From Sphingobium yanoikuyae (GTDB lineage: Bacteria; Pseudomonadota; Alphaproteobacteria; Sphingomonadales; Sphingomonadaceae): a DNA stretch of 64,000 nt. Below are positions 1 to 10,352 of the stretch, piece by piece. A model generated the notes under the pieces. It did no database searches. It worked only from the letters and a program-made list of their open reading frames with translations, and was not told where the DNA came from. The DNA is taken from the NCBI RefSeq assembly GCF_034424525.1, contig NZ_CP139979.1, positions 1,116,001-1,180,000 of the forward strand, read 5' to 3'. Numbering within the stretch: position 1 is the stretch's first letter; each line of letters begins with the position of its first letter. The position numbers and the translations under genes were made by a program.

Positions 1-414
1 TATTTCTTCAAGCCCAAGGCGACGATCAACTACCCCTATGAGAAGAACCCGATTTCGCCGCGCTTCCGTGGTGAACATGCGCTGCGCCGCTATCCCAACG
101 GGGAAGAGCGCTGCATCGCGTGCAAGCTGTGCGAGGCCATCTGTCCGGCGCAGGCGATCACCATCGAGGCGCAGCCGCGCGACGATGGCAGCCGCCGCAC
201 CACGCGCTACGACATCGACATGACCAAGTGCATCTATTGCGGCTTCTGCCAGGAAGCCTGCCCGGTCGATGCGATCGTCGAGGGCCCGAACTTCGAGTTC
301 GCGACCGAAACCCGCGAGGAGCTGATCTACGACAAGGCCAAGCTCCTGGAAAACGGTGACAAGTGGGAGCGTGCCATCGCTGCCAATCTTGCTGCCGATG
401 CCCCCTATCGTTAA
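1..414 (+). CDS. nuoI: NADH-quinone oxidoreductase subunit I (3' part)
   Basis: This is the C-terminal part of NuoI, the 8Fe ferredoxin-like subunit of complex I that passes electrons from NuoG towards NuoB on the cytoplasmic arm. The reading frame is open from base 1, so the start lies outside the window. Two 4Fe-4S motifs are visible, [12 protein letters not shown] and [12 protein letters not shown], separated by the usual insert. The gene is followed 29 bp later by nuoJ in the usual nuo order. Cluster ligands are intact, so the call is secure. Confidence 0.97.
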   Translation, partial: YFFKPKATINYPYEKNPISPRFRGEHALRRYPNGEERCIACKLCEAICPAQAITIEAQPRDDGSRRTTRYDIDMTKCIYCGFCQEACPVDAIVEGPNFEFATETREELIYDKAKLLENGDKWERAIAANLAADAPYR

Positions 415-443
415 GCCGCCGGCGTCAAAGGGAATATGAACCT

Positions 444-1055
444 GTGATCCACGTCCTCGCCTTTTACCTGTTCGCCATTCTGGTGGTGAGCAGCGGCGCG
501 CTCACGATATTGTCGCGCAACCCGGTCCACTCGGTCCTCTGGCTGATCCTGGCCTTCTTCAACGCTGCCGGTCTGATGATCCTGCTCGGCGCCGAATTCA
601 TCGCGATGCTGCTTGTCATCGTCTATGTCGGCGCGGTCGCGGTGCTGTTCCTGTTCGTCGTCATGATGCTCGACATCGACTTCGCCGAACTGCGCGCCGG
701 CTTCGTTAGCTATCTGCCGTTCGGTCTGCTGATCGCGCTCGTGCTGCTGGCGGAAATCGTCCTCGGCATCGGCCTGTGGAGCGCCGGTCCGATCGAGCTT
801 GCGCAGCGTGCGGCCCCGGCCAATCCGGAACTTTCCAACATCCAGGCGATCGGCGGCATTCTCTACACCCGCTACATCTTCCTGTTCGAGGCGGCGGGTA
901 TCGTCCTGCTGGTCGCGATGATCGGCGCCATCGTGCTGACCCATCGTGCCCGTGGCGGCGTCCGTGGTCAGAATGTTGCCAAGCAGAACCGCCGTCGTCC
1001 GCAGGACGCCGTGCGCAACATCAATCAGCCCGTGGGGCAGGGGGTGGAGCTGTGA
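444..1055 (+). CDS. nuoJ: NADH-quinone oxidoreductase subunit J
   Basis: NuoJ is a hydrophobic subunit at the junction of the quinone site and the proton-pumping arm of complex I. The 203-residue product shows about five membrane segments and the NuoJ signature around [19 protein letters not shown], with the glycine-containing pi-bulge helix. I chose GTG at 444 ([10 protein letters not shown]) because it gives a normal NuoJ N-terminus; the upstream ATG at 363 lies inside nuoI. The stop overlaps the nuoK start by 4 bp (GTGA), which indicates translational coupling. Confidence 0.95.
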   Translation: MIHVLAFYLFAILVVSSGALTILSRNPVHSVLWLILAFFNAAGLMILLGAEFIAMLLVIVYVGAVAVLFLFVVMMLDIDFAELRAGFVSYLPFGLLIALVLLAEIVLGIGLWSAGPIELAQRAAPANPELSNIQAIGGILYTRYIFLFEAAGIVLLVAMIGAIVLTHRARGGVRGQNVAKQNRRRPQDAVRNINQPVGQGVEL

Positions 1056-1357
1056 TCGGCCTTCAACATTATATGGTGGTCAGCGCCATCCTCTTCGTGA
1101 TGGGGGTGCTCGGCATCTTCATCAACCGCAAGAATGTCATCATCATCCTGATGGCGATCGAGCTGATCCTCCTCAGCGTGAACATCAACCTCGTCGCCTT
1201 CAGCGCCTTCCTGGGCGATCTGGTGGGCCAGGTCTTCTCGATGTTCGTGCTGACCGTCGCGGCGGGTGAAGCGGCCATCGGCCTCGCCATCCTCGTCATT
1301 TACTTCCGTGGTCGCGGCACCATCGCCGTCGACGATGTCAACCGGATGAAGGGCTGA
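1052..1357 (+). CDS. nuoK: NADH-quinone oxidoreductase subunit K
   Basis: NuoK is a small membrane subunit of complex I related to MrpC, with proton-channel glutamates. The 101-residue length is the family norm. Three membrane helices are visible, with acidic residues in [16 protein letters not shown] and in [13 protein letters not shown], matching the two conserved membrane glutamates. The start is GTG at 1052, overlapping the nuoJ stop. nuoL follows after 10 bp. Confidence 0.96.
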   Translation: MIGLQHYMVVSAILFVMGVLGIFINRKNVIIILMAIELILLSVNINLVAFSAFLGDLVGQVFSMFVLTVAAGEAAIGLAILVIYFRGRGTIAVDDVNRMKG

Positions 1358-1367
1358 GCCAAATCCC

Positions 1368-3437
1368 ATGATCCAGCTTATCGTCCTTCTCCCGCTGCTC
1401 GCCGCAGCCATCGCCGGCCTTGGCAACAAGGCCCTGGGCAAGATCCCGGCGAAGATCGTCACGACCGGCGCGCTGTTCGCAGCCTGCGCCATGTCCTGGC
1501 CGATCTTCATCAGCTTCCTGACCGGACACGCCGAACCCTATGTCGCGCCCGTCTTCACCTGGATCGAAAGCGGCAGCTTCGATGCCCAATGGGCGCTGCG
1601 GGTCGATACCATGACGGCGGTCATGCTGGTGGTCATCACCAGCGTGTCCAGCCTCGTCCACCTCTATAGCTGGGGCTATATGGACGAAGAGCCGGATCAG
1701 CCGCGCTTCTTCGCCTATCTCTCGCTCTTCACCTTCGCGATGCTGATGCTCGTGACCGCGAACAATCTGCTGCAGATGTTCTTCGGTTGGGAAGGCGTGG
1801 GTCTGGCCTCCTACCTGCTGATCGGTTTCTGGTTCCGTAAGCCTTCGGCCAATGCGGCCGCGATCAAGGCATTCGTCGTCAACCGCGTCGGCGACCTTGG
1901 CTTCATGATGGGCATTTTCGGCACCTATCTGGTGTTCAATACCATCTCGATCCCGGAAATCCTGGAAATGGCCCCGTCGATGGCGGGTTCGACCATCGGC
2001 TTCCTGGGTCACCGCTTTGACACCATGACCGTGCTCTGCCTGCTGCTGTTCATCGGCGCGATGGGCAAGTCGGCGCAGCTCGGCCTCCACACTTGGCTTC
2101 CCGACGCGATGGAAGGCCCGACCCCGGTGTCGGCGCTGATCCACGCGGCCACCATGGTCACCGCCGGCGTCTTCATGGTCTGCCGCCTGTCGCCGATGTT
2201 CGAAATGTCGCCGACCGCGCTGACCGTGGTCACCTATGTCGGTGCCGCCACCTGTCTGTTCGCCGCCACCGTCGGCACCGTGCAGACCGATATCAAGCGC
2301 GTCATCGCCTATTCGACCTGTTCGCAGCTGGGCTACATGTTCTTTGCTGCCGGTTGCGGCGCCTATGGCGCGGCGATGTTCCACCTCTTCACCCACGCCT
2401 TCTTCAAGGCGCTGCTGTTCCTGGGCGCCGGCTCGGTCATCCATGCGATGCACCATGAGCAGGACATGCGTTACTATGGCGGCCTGCGTAAGAAGATCCC
2501 CGTGACCTTCTGGACCATGACGCTCGGCACTCTCGCCATCACGGGCGTCGGCCTGCCGCTCGTCGGCGTCGGTTTCGCCGGCTTCTATTCGAAGGACGGC
2601 ATTCTCGAAGCGGCCTTCGCGTCGGGCGGTGCGGGCATTGGCGCCTATTATGTTGGCGTGTTCGCCGCGCTGCTGACCAGCTTCTACAGCTGGCGCCTGG
2701 TCTTCCTGACCTTCTTCGGCAAGCCGCGCTGGACCCAGTCGGAACATATCCAGCATGCCATCCATGATGCCCATGGGCATGACGATCACGGCCACGGCCA
2801 TGACGATCACGCCCATGCGCACGCCGATCATGGCCATGATCATCATCATGCCCATGACGCTGGCGACGGCACCGGTGGCTACCACCCGCATGAAAGCGGC
2901 CTGGTCATGCTGATCCCGCTGCTGGTGCTCAGCCTGGGCGCCGTGTTCGCCGGCTTCGTCTTCCACGACCAGTTCATTGGTCCGGAAGGGGGCATCGAGT
3001 TCTGGAAGGGCGCGCTCGCGTTCGACAGCCACCTGATGCACGCCGCGCATGAAGTGCCGACCTGGGTCAAGTTCGGTCCGTTCACCGTGATGCTGACCGG
3101 CCTGGTCATCGCCTGGCTCGCCTACATCAAGAACACCGACTGGCCGCAGCGCTTCGTCGCCACCTTCGGCGCCCTGCACCAGTTCCTGCTCAACAAGTGG
3201 TATTTTGACGAGCTGTACAACTTCCTGTTCGTCAAGCCCGCCTTCGCCATCGGCCGCTTCTTCTGGCAGTTCGGTGACGTCGGCTTCATCGACCGCTTCG
3301 GCCCCAACGGGCTGGCTGCTCTGGTCGTGCAGGGCAACAAGATCACCCGTCGGCTTCAGTCCGGCTACCTCTACACCTATGCGCTGGTGATGCTGATTGG
3401 CCTCGCCGCGGCTGCAACCTGGGCGATGACACGATAA
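1368..3437 (+). CDS. nuoL: NADH-quinone oxidoreductase subunit L with His-rich loop
   Basis: NuoL is the distal antiporter-like proton-pumping subunit of complex I. The 689-residue protein has the expected many membrane helices, the conserved [18 protein letters not shown] segment and the [20 protein letters not shown] block. Between helices, residues about 460-508 form a loop with 19 histidines plus many Asp and Gly, which is not part of the canonical core. A hydrophobic segment resumes directly after it. The gene ends in a 1-bp TAATG overlap with nuoM. Confidence 0.96.
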   Translation: MIQLIVLLPLLAAAIAGLGNKALGKIPAKIVTTGALFAACAMSWPIFISFLTGHAEPYVAPVFTWIESGSFDAQWALRVDTMTAVMLVVITSVSSLVHLYSWGYMDEEPDQPRFFAYLSLFTFAMLMLVTANNLLQMFFGWEGVGLASYLLIGFWFRKPSANAAAIKAFVVNRVGDLGFMMGIFGTYLVFNTISIPEILEMAPSMAGSTIGFLGHRFDTMTVLCLLLFIGAMGKSAQLGLHTWLPDAMEGPTPVSALIHAATMVTAGVFMVCRLSPMFEMSPTALTVVTYVGAATCLFAATVGTVQTDIKRVIAYSTCSQLGYMFFAAGCGAYGAAMFHLFTHAFFKALLFLGAGSVIHAMHHEQDMRYYGGLRKKIPVTFWTMTLGTLAITGVGLPLVGVGFAGFYSKDGILEAAFASGGAGIGAYYVGVFAALLTSFYSWRLVFLTFFGKPRWTQSEHIQHAIHDAHGHDDHGHGHDDHAHAHADHGHDHHHAHDAGDGTGGYHPHESGLVMLIPLLVLSLGAVFAGFVFHDQFIGPEGGIEFWKGALAFDSHLMHAAHEVPTWVKFGPFTVMLTGLVIAWLAYIKNTDWPQRFVATFGALHQFLLNKWYFDELYNFLFVKPAFAIGRFFWQFGDVGFIDRFGPNGLAALVVQGNKITRRLQSGYLYTYALVMLIGLAAAATWAMTR

Positions 3438-4990
3438 TGGACGGCTTCCCCATCCTCTCCCTGATGATGGCAGTGCCGATGGCTGGTGCCATCGCCTGCC
3501 TCTTCGCTGGCGCCAATAATGCGCGCTGGATTGCGCTGATCGCCACGCTGGTCGATCTGGTCCTGGGCATCGTCCTGTGGGTCAATTTCGATCAGTCGGG
3601 CGCAGGCGCCCAGTGGCAGTTCACCGAATATGCGCCGATCTTCGGCCGCTTCGCGTGGGCGCTCGGGATCGACGGCATTGCCTTGCTGCTGATCGCGCTG
3701 ACCGTGTTCCTGATGCCGATCTGCATCGGCGCCAGCTGGAACGCGATCAACAAGCGCGTCGGCGAATATATGGCGGCGTTCCTGTTCATGGAGGTGCTGA
3801 TGATCGGTGTCTTCACCGCGCAGGATCTCTACCTCTTCTACATCATGTTCGAAGCCGGCCTGATCCCGATGTATCTGATCATCGGTATCTGGGGTGGTGC
3901 GAACCGTATCTACGCCTCGTACAAATTCTTCCTCTACACGCTGCTCGGCTCGGTCCTGATGCTGATCGCGATGATGTGGATGGTGCATGAGGCCGGCACG
4001 ACCCGCATTCCCGACCTGATGGCGTACAACTTCGATCCGAAGATCCAGATCTGGCTGTTCCTCGCCTTCTTCGCCAGCTTCGCGGTGAAGATGCCGATGT
4101 GGCCGGTCCACACCTGGCTGCCCGACGCGCACGTTCAGGCGCCGACCGCCGGTTCGGTCATCCTGGCAGGCGTGCTGCTGAAGATGGGTGGCTATGGCTT
4201 CATCCGCTTCTCGCTGCCGATGTTCCCGGAAGCCTCGGCGCAGCTCGCGCCCTGGGTCTGGGGCCTGTCGATGGTCGCCGTCGTCTATACCAGCCTCATC
4301 GCGCTGGTTCAGTCGGACATGAAGAAACTGATCGCCTATTCGTCGGTCGCGCATATGGCGATCGTCACCATCGGCCTGTTCGCCTTCAACCAGGCGGGCC
4401 TGGAAGGCGCGATGATGGTCATGCTGGGCCACGGCCTGGTGTCGGGCGCGCTGTTCCTGTGCGTCGGCGTCATCTATGACCGCCTGCACACCCGTGAGAT
4501 CAACCGCTATGGTGGCCTCGCGATCAACATGCCGCGCTACGCCGTGCTGTTCCTGCTCTTCACCATGGCTTCGGTCGGTCTGCCGGGCACCAGCAACTTC
4601 GTCGGTGAATTCCTGTCGCTGATGGGCATCTATCAGGTTTCGACCTGGGCGGCGCTGATCTGCACCACCGGAATCATCCTGGGTGCGGCCTATATGCTCT
4701 ACCTCTATCGCCGCATCTGCTACGGCGATCAGGTGAACGCCGATGCCGCCGCCATGTCCGACCTGTCGGCGCGTGAAATCTGGCTGCTCGCCCCGATTGC
4801 CGCGGCGGTGCTCTGGATGGGCGTCTATCCGGAAAGCTTCCTGGCCCCGATGCGTCCCGACATCCGCGCGCTCGAAGCGCGTCTCGCCCCTGCGGCTCCC
4901 GCAGGAGATTCCCAGATCAAGATGGGTGCGCCCAAGCCGGTAGGCGAGGGCCATCATGAAGAAGCCGCTGCGCACGGGGAGGCGCACTAA
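3437..4990 (+). CDS. nuoM: NADH-quinone oxidoreductase subunit M
   Basis: NuoM is the second antiporter-like proton-pumping subunit of complex I. The 517-residue product carries the membrane lysine/histidine region FAVKMPMWPVHTWLPDAHVQ and the glutamate helix in LYLFYIMFEAGLIPMYLII, both hallmarks of the Mrp-like family. The extended C-terminus after the last helix is polar and ends in a His/Glu-rich tail. The start and stop codons overlap nuoL and nuoN by 1 bp each, so the three pump subunits look translationally coupled. Confidence 0.96.
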   Translation: MDGFPILSLMMAVPMAGAIACLFAGANNARWIALIATLVDLVLGIVLWVNFDQSGAGAQWQFTEYAPIFGRFAWALGIDGIALLLIALTVFLMPICIGASWNAINKRVGEYMAAFLFMEVLMIGVFTAQDLYLFYIMFEAGLIPMYLIIGIWGGANRIYASYKFFLYTLLGSVLMLIAMMWMVHEAGTTRIPDLMAYNFDPKIQIWLFLAFFASFAVKMPMWPVHTWLPDAHVQAPTAGSVILAGVLLKMGGYGFIRFSLPMFPEASAQLAPWVWGLSMVAVVYTSLIALVQSDMKKLIAYSSVAHMAIVTIGLFAFNQAGLEGAMMVMLGHGLVSGALFLCVGVIYDRLHTREINRYGGLAINMPRYAVLFLLFTMASVGLPGTSNFVGEFLSLMGIYQVSTWAALICTTGIILGAAYMLYLYRRICYGDQVNADAAAMSDLSAREIWLLAPIAAAVLWMGVYPESFLAPMRPDIRALEARLAPAAPAGDSQIKMGAPKPVGEGHHEEAAAHGEAH

Positions 4991-6426
4991 TGATCGAAAC
5001 CGCTTCCCTTCTGGCCGTATTGCCGGAACTCATCCTCACCGGCTCCGGCCTGGTGCTGATGCTGATCGCCGCCTTTGGTGGTGACCGCTCGACCCATGCC
5101 GTCAACTGGCTGGCAGTGCTGGCACTGCTCGCCGCCGGCCTCAGCCTCTGCACCTCGATGGCGCATGGCCCGGTCGCGTTCGACGGCCTGGTCCGTGCCG
5201 ACGCCTTCTCGGTCTACGCCAAGGCGCTGATCTATGGCGCGGCCGGTGCGGCCATCCTGCTGGCCCCGCGCTTCTTCGCCACCGGCGGCGCGCTGCGTCC
5301 CGAATATGCCGTCCTGATCGTCTTTGCCGCCATCGGCATGGGCATGATGGTCTCGGCCGGTGACATGCTGACGCTCTATGTCGGCCTGGAAATGAACAGC
5401 CTCGCATCCTACGTGCTGGCCAGCTTCATGCGCCAGGACGAGAAGTCGTCGGAAGCGGGCCTCAAATATTTCGTGCTCGGTTCGCTGGCCAGCGGCATCC
5501 TGCTCTACGGCATCTCGCTGCTCTACGGCTTCACCGGTTCGACCGCGTTCGACGGCATTGCCATTGCCATGGGTGACGGCGTGTCGAAGGGCGAGCTGTT
5601 CGGTCTGGTCTTCGTGCTCGCAGGCCTCGCCTTCAAGATCAGCGCCGTGCCGTTCCACATGTGGACGCCCGACGTCTATGAAGGTGCGCCGACCCCGGTC
5701 ACCGCCTTCTTCGGCAGCGCGCCCAAGGTCGCCGCGATGGGCCTGATGGTCCGCGTCGCGATCGAAGCGCTCGGCCCGGCCGGCCTCGACTGGCAGCAGA
5801 TCATCATCTTCGTTGCGCTCGCGTCGATCCTGTTCGGTGCGGTCGCGGCGATCGGCCAGACCAGCATCAAGCGTCTGATGGCCTATTCGTCGATCAACAA
5901 TGTCGGCTTCGCGCTGGTCGGCCTCGCCGCCGGCACGCCCGCCGGCGTTGCCGCGACGATGAGCTACATGGCGATCTACGTCGTCATGACCATCGGTGCC
6001 TTCGCCTGCATCCTCCAGATGCGGGATGCCGACGGCAAGCCGGTCGACACGATCGCCAGCCTTGCCGGCCTGTCGCAGTCGCGCAAGGGCCTGTCGGCCG
6101 CCTTCGCGATCTTCATGTTTTCGATGGCCGGTATCCCGCCGCTGTTCGGCTTCTGGGCGAAGTTCCTGGTGTTCGATGCCGCGGTCGCCGCCAACCTGAC
6201 CGCGCTCGCCGCCTTCGGCATCGCCATGTCGGTGATCGGCGCCTTCTATTATCTCAAGATCATCAAGACGATCTATTTCGACGAACCGGCCGCGCCCTAT
6301 GAGGCGAAGGGCGGGGCGGTCGAGAACATCATCATGGCCGCCTGCGCCATCGTGATCGTCTTCGGTTATCTGCTCAACCCGCTGCTGGACAAGGCCAGCG
6401 CGGCTGCGGCGGCTTCGCTGTTCTGA
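4990..6426 (+). CDS. nuoN: NADH-quinone oxidoreductase subunit N
   Basis: NuoN is the third antiporter-like pump subunit and the last structural gene of the operon. It has 478 residues and about 14 predicted membrane segments. Conserved blocks are LTLYVGLEMNSLASYVLASF, with the key glutamate, and KISAVPFHMWTPDVYEGAPT, with the lysine and histidine of the proton path. Its TGA appears to overlap a CTG start of birA (CTGA), so the cofactor genes that follow are probably read from the same transcript. Confidence 0.96.
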   Translation: MIETASLLAVLPELILTGSGLVLMLIAAFGGDRSTHAVNWLAVLALLAAGLSLCTSMAHGPVAFDGLVRADAFSVYAKALIYGAAGAAILLAPRFFATGGALRPEYAVLIVFAAIGMGMMVSAGDMLTLYVGLEMNSLASYVLASFMRQDEKSSEAGLKYFVLGSLASGILLYGISLLYGFTGSTAFDGIAIAMGDGVSKGELFGLVFVLAGLAFKISAVPFHMWTPDVYEGAPTPVTAFFGSAPKVAAMGLMVRVAIEALGPAGLDWQQIIIFVALASILFGAVAAIGQTSIKRLMAYSSINNVGFALVGLAAGTPAGVAATMSYMAIYVVMTIGAFACILQMRDADGKPVDTIASLAGLSQSRKGLSAAFAIFMFSMAGIPPLFGFWAKFLVFDAAVAANLTALAAFGIAMSVIGAFYYLKIIKTIYFDEPAAPYEAKGGAVENIIMAACAIVIVFGYLLNPLLDKASAAAAASLF

Positions 6427-7136
6427 CGCAGTTTCGCACCGTAGAAGAAACCGGCTCCACCAATGCCGACATGCTGGCATTGGCGGAGCAGGGTGAAACC
6501 GAGGGCCTCTGGCTGCGCGCAAAGCGACAGTCCGGAGGCCGCGGTCGTTTGGGCCGGGCGTGGGAAAGCCCGGTCGGCAATCTCTATTGCTCCACCCTGA
6601 TCCGGCTGCAGCCGGGCGACCCGATGGCGCACACGCTGGCGCTGGTCGCGGCAAACGCCGTCCATGCGCTGGTCGCGCCGCTCTGTGCCGGACAGGCGCG
6701 GATCAAATGGCCCAATGACATATTGGTCGACGGCGCGAAGATCGCCGGCATCCTGCTGGAACGCACCGGCGATGCCGTGGTGGTGGGCATCGGCATCAAC
6801 GTCACCCATTTCCCGCAGGGGCTCGACCGTCCGGTCACCAGCCTCGCAGCGCAAGGTGCGGACGGGGAGGGGGCGGACGCCACCGCGCTGCTGGAGCGCC
6901 TCGCCCAGCTTTTCGGCCATTGGCTGGCGATCTGGCGCGCCCAGGGACTTGATCCGGTGCGCACCCACTGGCTGCTCAATGCCCATCCGACCGGCACGCC
7001 GATGCGTGTCGTTCAGCCCGATGGCGACGTGGTGGAGGGCGGCTTCGGCACGCTCGACAGCCAGGGCATGTTGATCCTGCGCTTGGCGAATGGCGATACC
7101 CGTGCCATTCATGCCGGCGATATCTTTCTCATCTGA
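6423..7136 (+). CDS. birA: biotin--[acetyl-CoA-carboxylase] ligase
   Basis: BirA joins biotin to the carrier domain of acetyl-CoA carboxylase through biotinyl-5'-AMP. The glycine-rich loop [11 protein letters not shown] and KWPNDI motifs are clear, and no N-terminal helix-turn-helix is present, so this is a monofunctional ligase. The first ATG (6471) would cut off the conserved ETGSTN segment that forms part of the biotin site. The in-frame sequence extends back to CTG at 6423, which overlaps the nuoN stop, giving [17 protein letters not shown]. No ATG, GTG or TTG exists upstream in that frame. I therefore infer the CTG start, which is unusual and lacks a clear Shine-Dalgarno sequence. Confidence 0.85.
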   Translation: MTQFRTVEETGSTNADMLALAEQGETEGLWLRAKRQSGGRGRLGRAWESPVGNLYCSTLIRLQPGDPMAHTLALVAANAVHALVAPLCAGQARIKWPNDILVDGAKIAGILLERTGDAVVVGIGINVTHFPQGLDRPVTSLAAQGADGEGADATALLERLAQLFGHWLAIWRAQGLDPVRTHWLLNAHPTGTPMRVVQPDGDVVEGGFGTLDSQGMLILRLANGDTRAIHAGDIFLI

Positions 7137-7146
7137 GGGTTCGGCC

Positions 7147-7929
7147 ATGCTTCTCGCGATCGACGCGGGCAACACCAATGTCGTTTTCGCGCTGCTCGAC
7201 GGGCGTGAGATCAAGACGCGCTGGCGCATCGCCACCGACCCGCGCCGCACCGCCGACGAATATGCGGTGTGGCTGAACCAGCTTTTGATGCTGGAAGGCT
7301 ATGCCATGGCCGATGTCGACGCGGTGATCGTCGCCACGGTCGTGCCGCGCGCGCTCCACAATCTTCAGGTGCTGGCCGACAAATATTTCAAGACCACCGC
7401 GCTGGTCGCCGGCCAGCCGCCGGTCGACTGGGGCATCGAACTGGACGTGGCGGAACCCGCCTCGGTCGGCGCCGACCGGGTTGTAAACGCGATTGCGGCC
7501 CACCATCTTTATGATGGCGACCTGATCGTCATCGACTTCGGCACGGCGACCACCTTCGACGTGGTGGATTATCGCGGCGCCTATAAGGGCGGCATCATCG
7601 CGCCGGGCATCAACCTGTCGCTCGATGCGCTAGTGGCGGCCGCGGCCAAGCTGCCCCGCATCGCGATCGCCCCGCCAGAGAACCGATCGGTTATCGGTCG
7701 GACCACGGCCGACGCCATGCTGATCGGCGTCTTCTGGGGCTATGTGGCGATGATGGAGGGGCTGGTCGCCCGCATGCGGGCCGAGATCGGCCGCCCGACC
7801 AAAGTGATTTCGACCGGAGGACTCGCCGTCCTCTTCAATGACAATAGCGATATTTTCGATGCGATCGCGCCCGACCTGACGATCCAGGGCCTCGCATTGC
7901 TGTACGAACGGAGTTTACAGACAGAATGA
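7147..7929 (+). CDS. coaX: type III pantothenate kinase
   Basis: CoaX phosphorylates pantothenate in the first step of coenzyme A synthesis. The 260-residue product begins [19 protein letters not shown], with the DAGNTN phosphate loop of the type III family, followed by a second ASKHA motif [11 protein letters not shown]. The ATG at 7147 is chosen because it places this loop at the N-terminus; upstream codons belong to birA. The last codons overlap the RNase J gene by 4 bp (ATGA). Confidence 0.95.
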   Translation: MLLAIDAGNTNVVFALLDGREIKTRWRIATDPRRTADEYAVWLNQLLMLEGYAMADVDAVIVATVVPRALHNLQVLADKYFKTTALVAGQPPVDWGIELDVAEPASVGADRVVNAIAAHHLYDGDLIVIDFGTATTFDVVDYRGAYKGGIIAPGINLSLDALVAAAAKLPRIAIAPPENRSVIGRTTADAMLIGVFWGYVAMMEGLVARMRAEIGRPTKVISTGGLAVLFNDNSDIFDAIAPDLTIQGLALLYERSLQTE

Positions 7930-9563
7930 CACCCAAAGACGAGCTGCTCTTCCTGGCCCTCGGCGGCTCGGGCGAGATCGGCATGAACGTCAATCTTTAT
8001 GGTTGCCAGGGCAAATGGGTCATGGTCGATCTCGGCCTGACCTTTGCCGATCCGCTTTATCCCGGCGTCGAACTGGTGCTGCCCGACCTTGCCTTCATCG
8101 AGGAGCGCAAGGATGACCTGCTCGGCATCGTGCTGACCCATGGCCATGAAGACCATATCGGCGCCATCCCCTATCTGGCGGCGGACCTGGGCGTGCCGCT
8201 CTATGCCACGCCCTTCACCGCCGGCCTGATCCGGCTGAAGCTGGAAGAGGAAGGCCTGACCAAGGAGGTGAAGCTCCACGTCATCGAGAATGAAGGCAGC
8301 TTCAATCTCGGCCCGTTCGGCTTCCGCTATGTGCCGCTGGCCCACTCGATCCCGGAGGGCAATGCCGTCCTGATCGACACGCCGCACGGCCGCATCTTCC
8401 ACACCGGCGACTGGAAGCTGGACGCCGCCCCGCTGCTCGGCGAGCCCTCCACGCCGGAGGAGCTGACCGCGATCGGTGACGAGGGCGTGCTGGCTCTGGT
8501 GTGCGACAGCACCAATGTCTTCAATCCAGAACCGTCGGGTTCTGAAAGCACCGTGCGCGATGGCCTGATGCAGACCGTCGCAGCGGCGAAGGGCCGGGTG
8601 CTGGTTACCACCTTTGCCTCCAACGCTGCGCGCGTGCAGACGCTGGGCGAGGTCGCGGCCGCCACCGGGCGCAAGCTGTGCGTCGCCGGCCGCTCGCTCG
8701 ACCGCATCATCAGCACCGCCAAGGCCGCCGGTTATCTCAAGGATTTCCCGCCGCTGGTCGACTGGGACGATGCGATGGACCTGCCCCGATCGGAAGTGAT
8801 GTTCATCGCCACCGGCGGCCAGGGCGAGGCGCGCGCCGCCCTGTCGCGCATCGCCTTTGACAGCCACCCGATCAAGCTGGCTGAGGGCGATACCGTCGTC
8901 TTCTCGTCCAAACAGATTCCGGGCAACGAGATCGCGATCGGCCGCATCCAGAATGCGCTGGCGACCAAGGGCATCATCATGGTGACCGACCGCCAGGCAG
9001 AGGTCCATGTCTCGGGCCATCCGGGCCGTCCGGAACTGGAATCCATGTATCGCTGGATCCGCCCCGCCATCCTGCTGCCGGTCCATGGCGAGCGCCGCCA
9101 CATGGCGGAACAGGCGCGGCTTGGCCTCGCCACCGGCATCCCCGATGCGGTGGTGCAGTCGAACGGCGACCTGCTGCGCCTGGCACCGGGCAAGCCGACG
9201 ATCATCGGCCATGAGGATACCGGCCGTCTGGTCCTCGACGGCGATGTCATCCTGCCCGCCGACGGCGCGACCATGAACGAGCGGCGCAAGCTCGGCCTGC
9301 ACGGCCAGATCAGCGTCGCCGTGGCGCTCGACGCCAAGAACCGCCTGATCGGCGAACCCGTGCTGCGCACCCAGGGCGTGCCGGTGGAGGAAGACAAGGA
9401 TGCCTTCCTCGCCGAAGCGGCCGAGGAAGCGGCGGCGGCGGTGGCCAAGGGATCGATGGAGCAGGAAGCCCTGCGCGAACGGCTGCGCCTCGCCGTGCGC
9501 CGCACCGCTACCCGCTGGACCGGCAAGAAGCCGATCGTCGACGTGCTGCTGATCCGCGCATGA
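7926..9563 (+). CDS. rnj: ribonuclease J
   Basis: This metallo-beta-lactamase/beta-CASP ribonuclease acts as endo- and 5'-exonuclease in RNA processing and decay. The HGHEDHIGA zinc motif is at residues 72-80, and later beta-CASP motifs include [10 protein letters not shown] and [10 protein letters not shown]. At 545 residues it matches alphaproteobacterial RNase J. It is the last gene of the nuo-birA-coaX run and is followed by a strong hairpin, so it probably ends that transcription unit. The RNase E inhibitor-like genes at 25453-26195 are separate. Confidence 0.94.
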   Translation: MTPKDELLFLALGGSGEIGMNVNLYGCQGKWVMVDLGLTFADPLYPGVELVLPDLAFIEERKDDLLGIVLTHGHEDHIGAIPYLAADLGVPLYATPFTAGLIRLKLEEEGLTKEVKLHVIENEGSFNLGPFGFRYVPLAHSIPEGNAVLIDTPHGRIFHTGDWKLDAAPLLGEPSTPEELTAIGDEGVLALVCDSTNVFNPEPSGSESTVRDGLMQTVAAAKGRVLVTTFASNAARVQTLGEVAAATGRKLCVAGRSLDRIISTAKAAGYLKDFPPLVDWDDAMDLPRSEVMFIATGGQGEARAALSRIAFDSHPIKLAEGDTVVFSSKQIPGNEIAIGRIQNALATKGIIMVTDRQAEVHVSGHPGRPELESMYRWIRPAILLPVHGERRHMAEQARLGLATGIPDAVVQSNGDLLRLAPGKPTIIGHEDTGRLVLDGDVILPADGATMNERRKLGLHGQISVAVALDAKNRLIGEPVLRTQGVPVEEDKDAFLAEAAEEAAAAVAKGSMEQEALRERLRLAVRRTATRWTGKKPIVDVLLIRA

Positions 9564-9569
9564 TATGAG

Positions 9570-9613
9570 AGTGCCGTTCGCCATCCTGCGGGAGCAAGGC
9601 GAACGGCGCTTTT
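9570..9613 (+). terminator. intrinsic terminator after RNase J gene
   Basis: A 13-bp stem is formed by 9570-9582 and 9598-9610, with core GCCGTTCGCC pairing with GGCGAACGGC, and a 15-nt loop. A short T tract follows. It begins 6 bp past the stop codon and would end the nuo-rnj transcript. Confidence 0.75.
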
Positions 9614-9630
9614 GCGAGTAACCGGAAACA

Positions 9631-9759
9631 TCTAGAGCGAAATGACATCAGGCGGACTCGTCATTGCGAGCGTAGCGAAGCAATCCACCGGCGCGACATG
9701 GATTGCTTCGCTACGCTCGCAATGACAGCATGGGTTGATCCCATGTCATGCCGCTCTAG
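9631..9759. repeat. nested palindromic element
   Basis: Two inverted repeats are nested. The inner arms at 9660-9687 and 9699-9726 are perfect complements over 28 nt with an 11-nt loop. The outer arms at 9632-9648 and 9743-9759 match at 15 of 17 positions and are bounded by CTAG. The element is non-coding and lies between RNase J and the DUF1467 gene. The shape resembles a miniature inverted-repeat element or REP-type hairpin. No target duplication was identified. Confidence 0.8.
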
Positions 9760-9848
9760 GCTCGGGCAGATCAGAATTGAATCGTCATAGCGAACGACGC
9801 CATGACGGGAGAGGATAGGGGCATGCGCTGCAATAAAGGGCGGGCCGG

Positions 9849-10118
9849 ATGAACTGGTACGCCATCTTCGCCATCTATGTGCTGTTCTGGGTGATCAGCG
9901 CCTTCCTCGTCCTGCCCTTCGGCCTGTGCACGCCCGACGAAACGGGCGAGGTGCTGCTGAAAGGCCAGGCGGACAGCGCCCCCAGCAACTTCCGCCCCGG
10001 CCGCGTCATGCTCCGCGCCACCCTGCTCTCGGCCGTCCTGTTCGGCCTCTATTATGCCAATTATGTGCAGGGCTGGGTCACGATCGACAACATCCCCGGC
10101 CTCCATCCGCCACGCTGA
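9849..10118 (+). CDS. DUF1467 family membrane protein
   Basis: This 89-residue protein matches the alphaproteobacterial DUF1467 family in length and layout: an N-terminal membrane helix (YAIFAIYVLFWVISAFLVLP), a short loop with CTPDETGE, then a second helix (LLSAVLFGLYYANYVQGW). The function is unknown. It is separated from RNase J by a terminator and a palindromic element, so it probably has its own promoter. Confidence 0.85.
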   Translation: MNWYAIFAIYVLFWVISAFLVLPFGLCTPDETGEVLLKGQADSAPSNFRPGRVMLRATLLSAVLFGLYYANYVQGWVTIDNIPGLHPPR

Positions 10119-10208
10119 GCGGGGATGCTATGTACCGGCGGCGCGGGCAAAACCGATGCCGTGGAAGCGCCACGTAGGGATGGCTAACGACCGCCTGCTT
10201 TTCCTCCC

Positions 10209-10296
10209 GTCATCCCCGCGGAGGCGGGGATCCATCTCGCCAGCGTGGGACCAGAGAGAAGGTTAGGAGATAGATTCCCGCCTACGCGGGAATGAC
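10209..10296. repeat. inverted repeat of two GC-hairpin units
   Basis: Arms 10209-10238 and 10267-10296 are inverted copies of a 30-nt unit with four mismatches. Each arm itself contains a small hairpin (CCCCGC...GCGGGG type). The rest of the gap between 10119 and 10352 has no gene that I can support. Confidence 0.7.
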
Positions 10297-10352
10297 GAAT
10301 AGGGTGGTGAGGGGACTGTCGGGTTTCGGCCACGAAATGCAGAAAGCTGCCT

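Noticed and set aside
1338..3179. Long minus-strand ORF (613 codons) opposite nuoL, and similar long ORFs opposite nuoM, nuoN, carB and rpoD
   Set aside because: These are antisense shadows caused by high GC and strong third-position bias; they have low-complexity Asp/Gly/Arg/His content and no ribosome binding sites.
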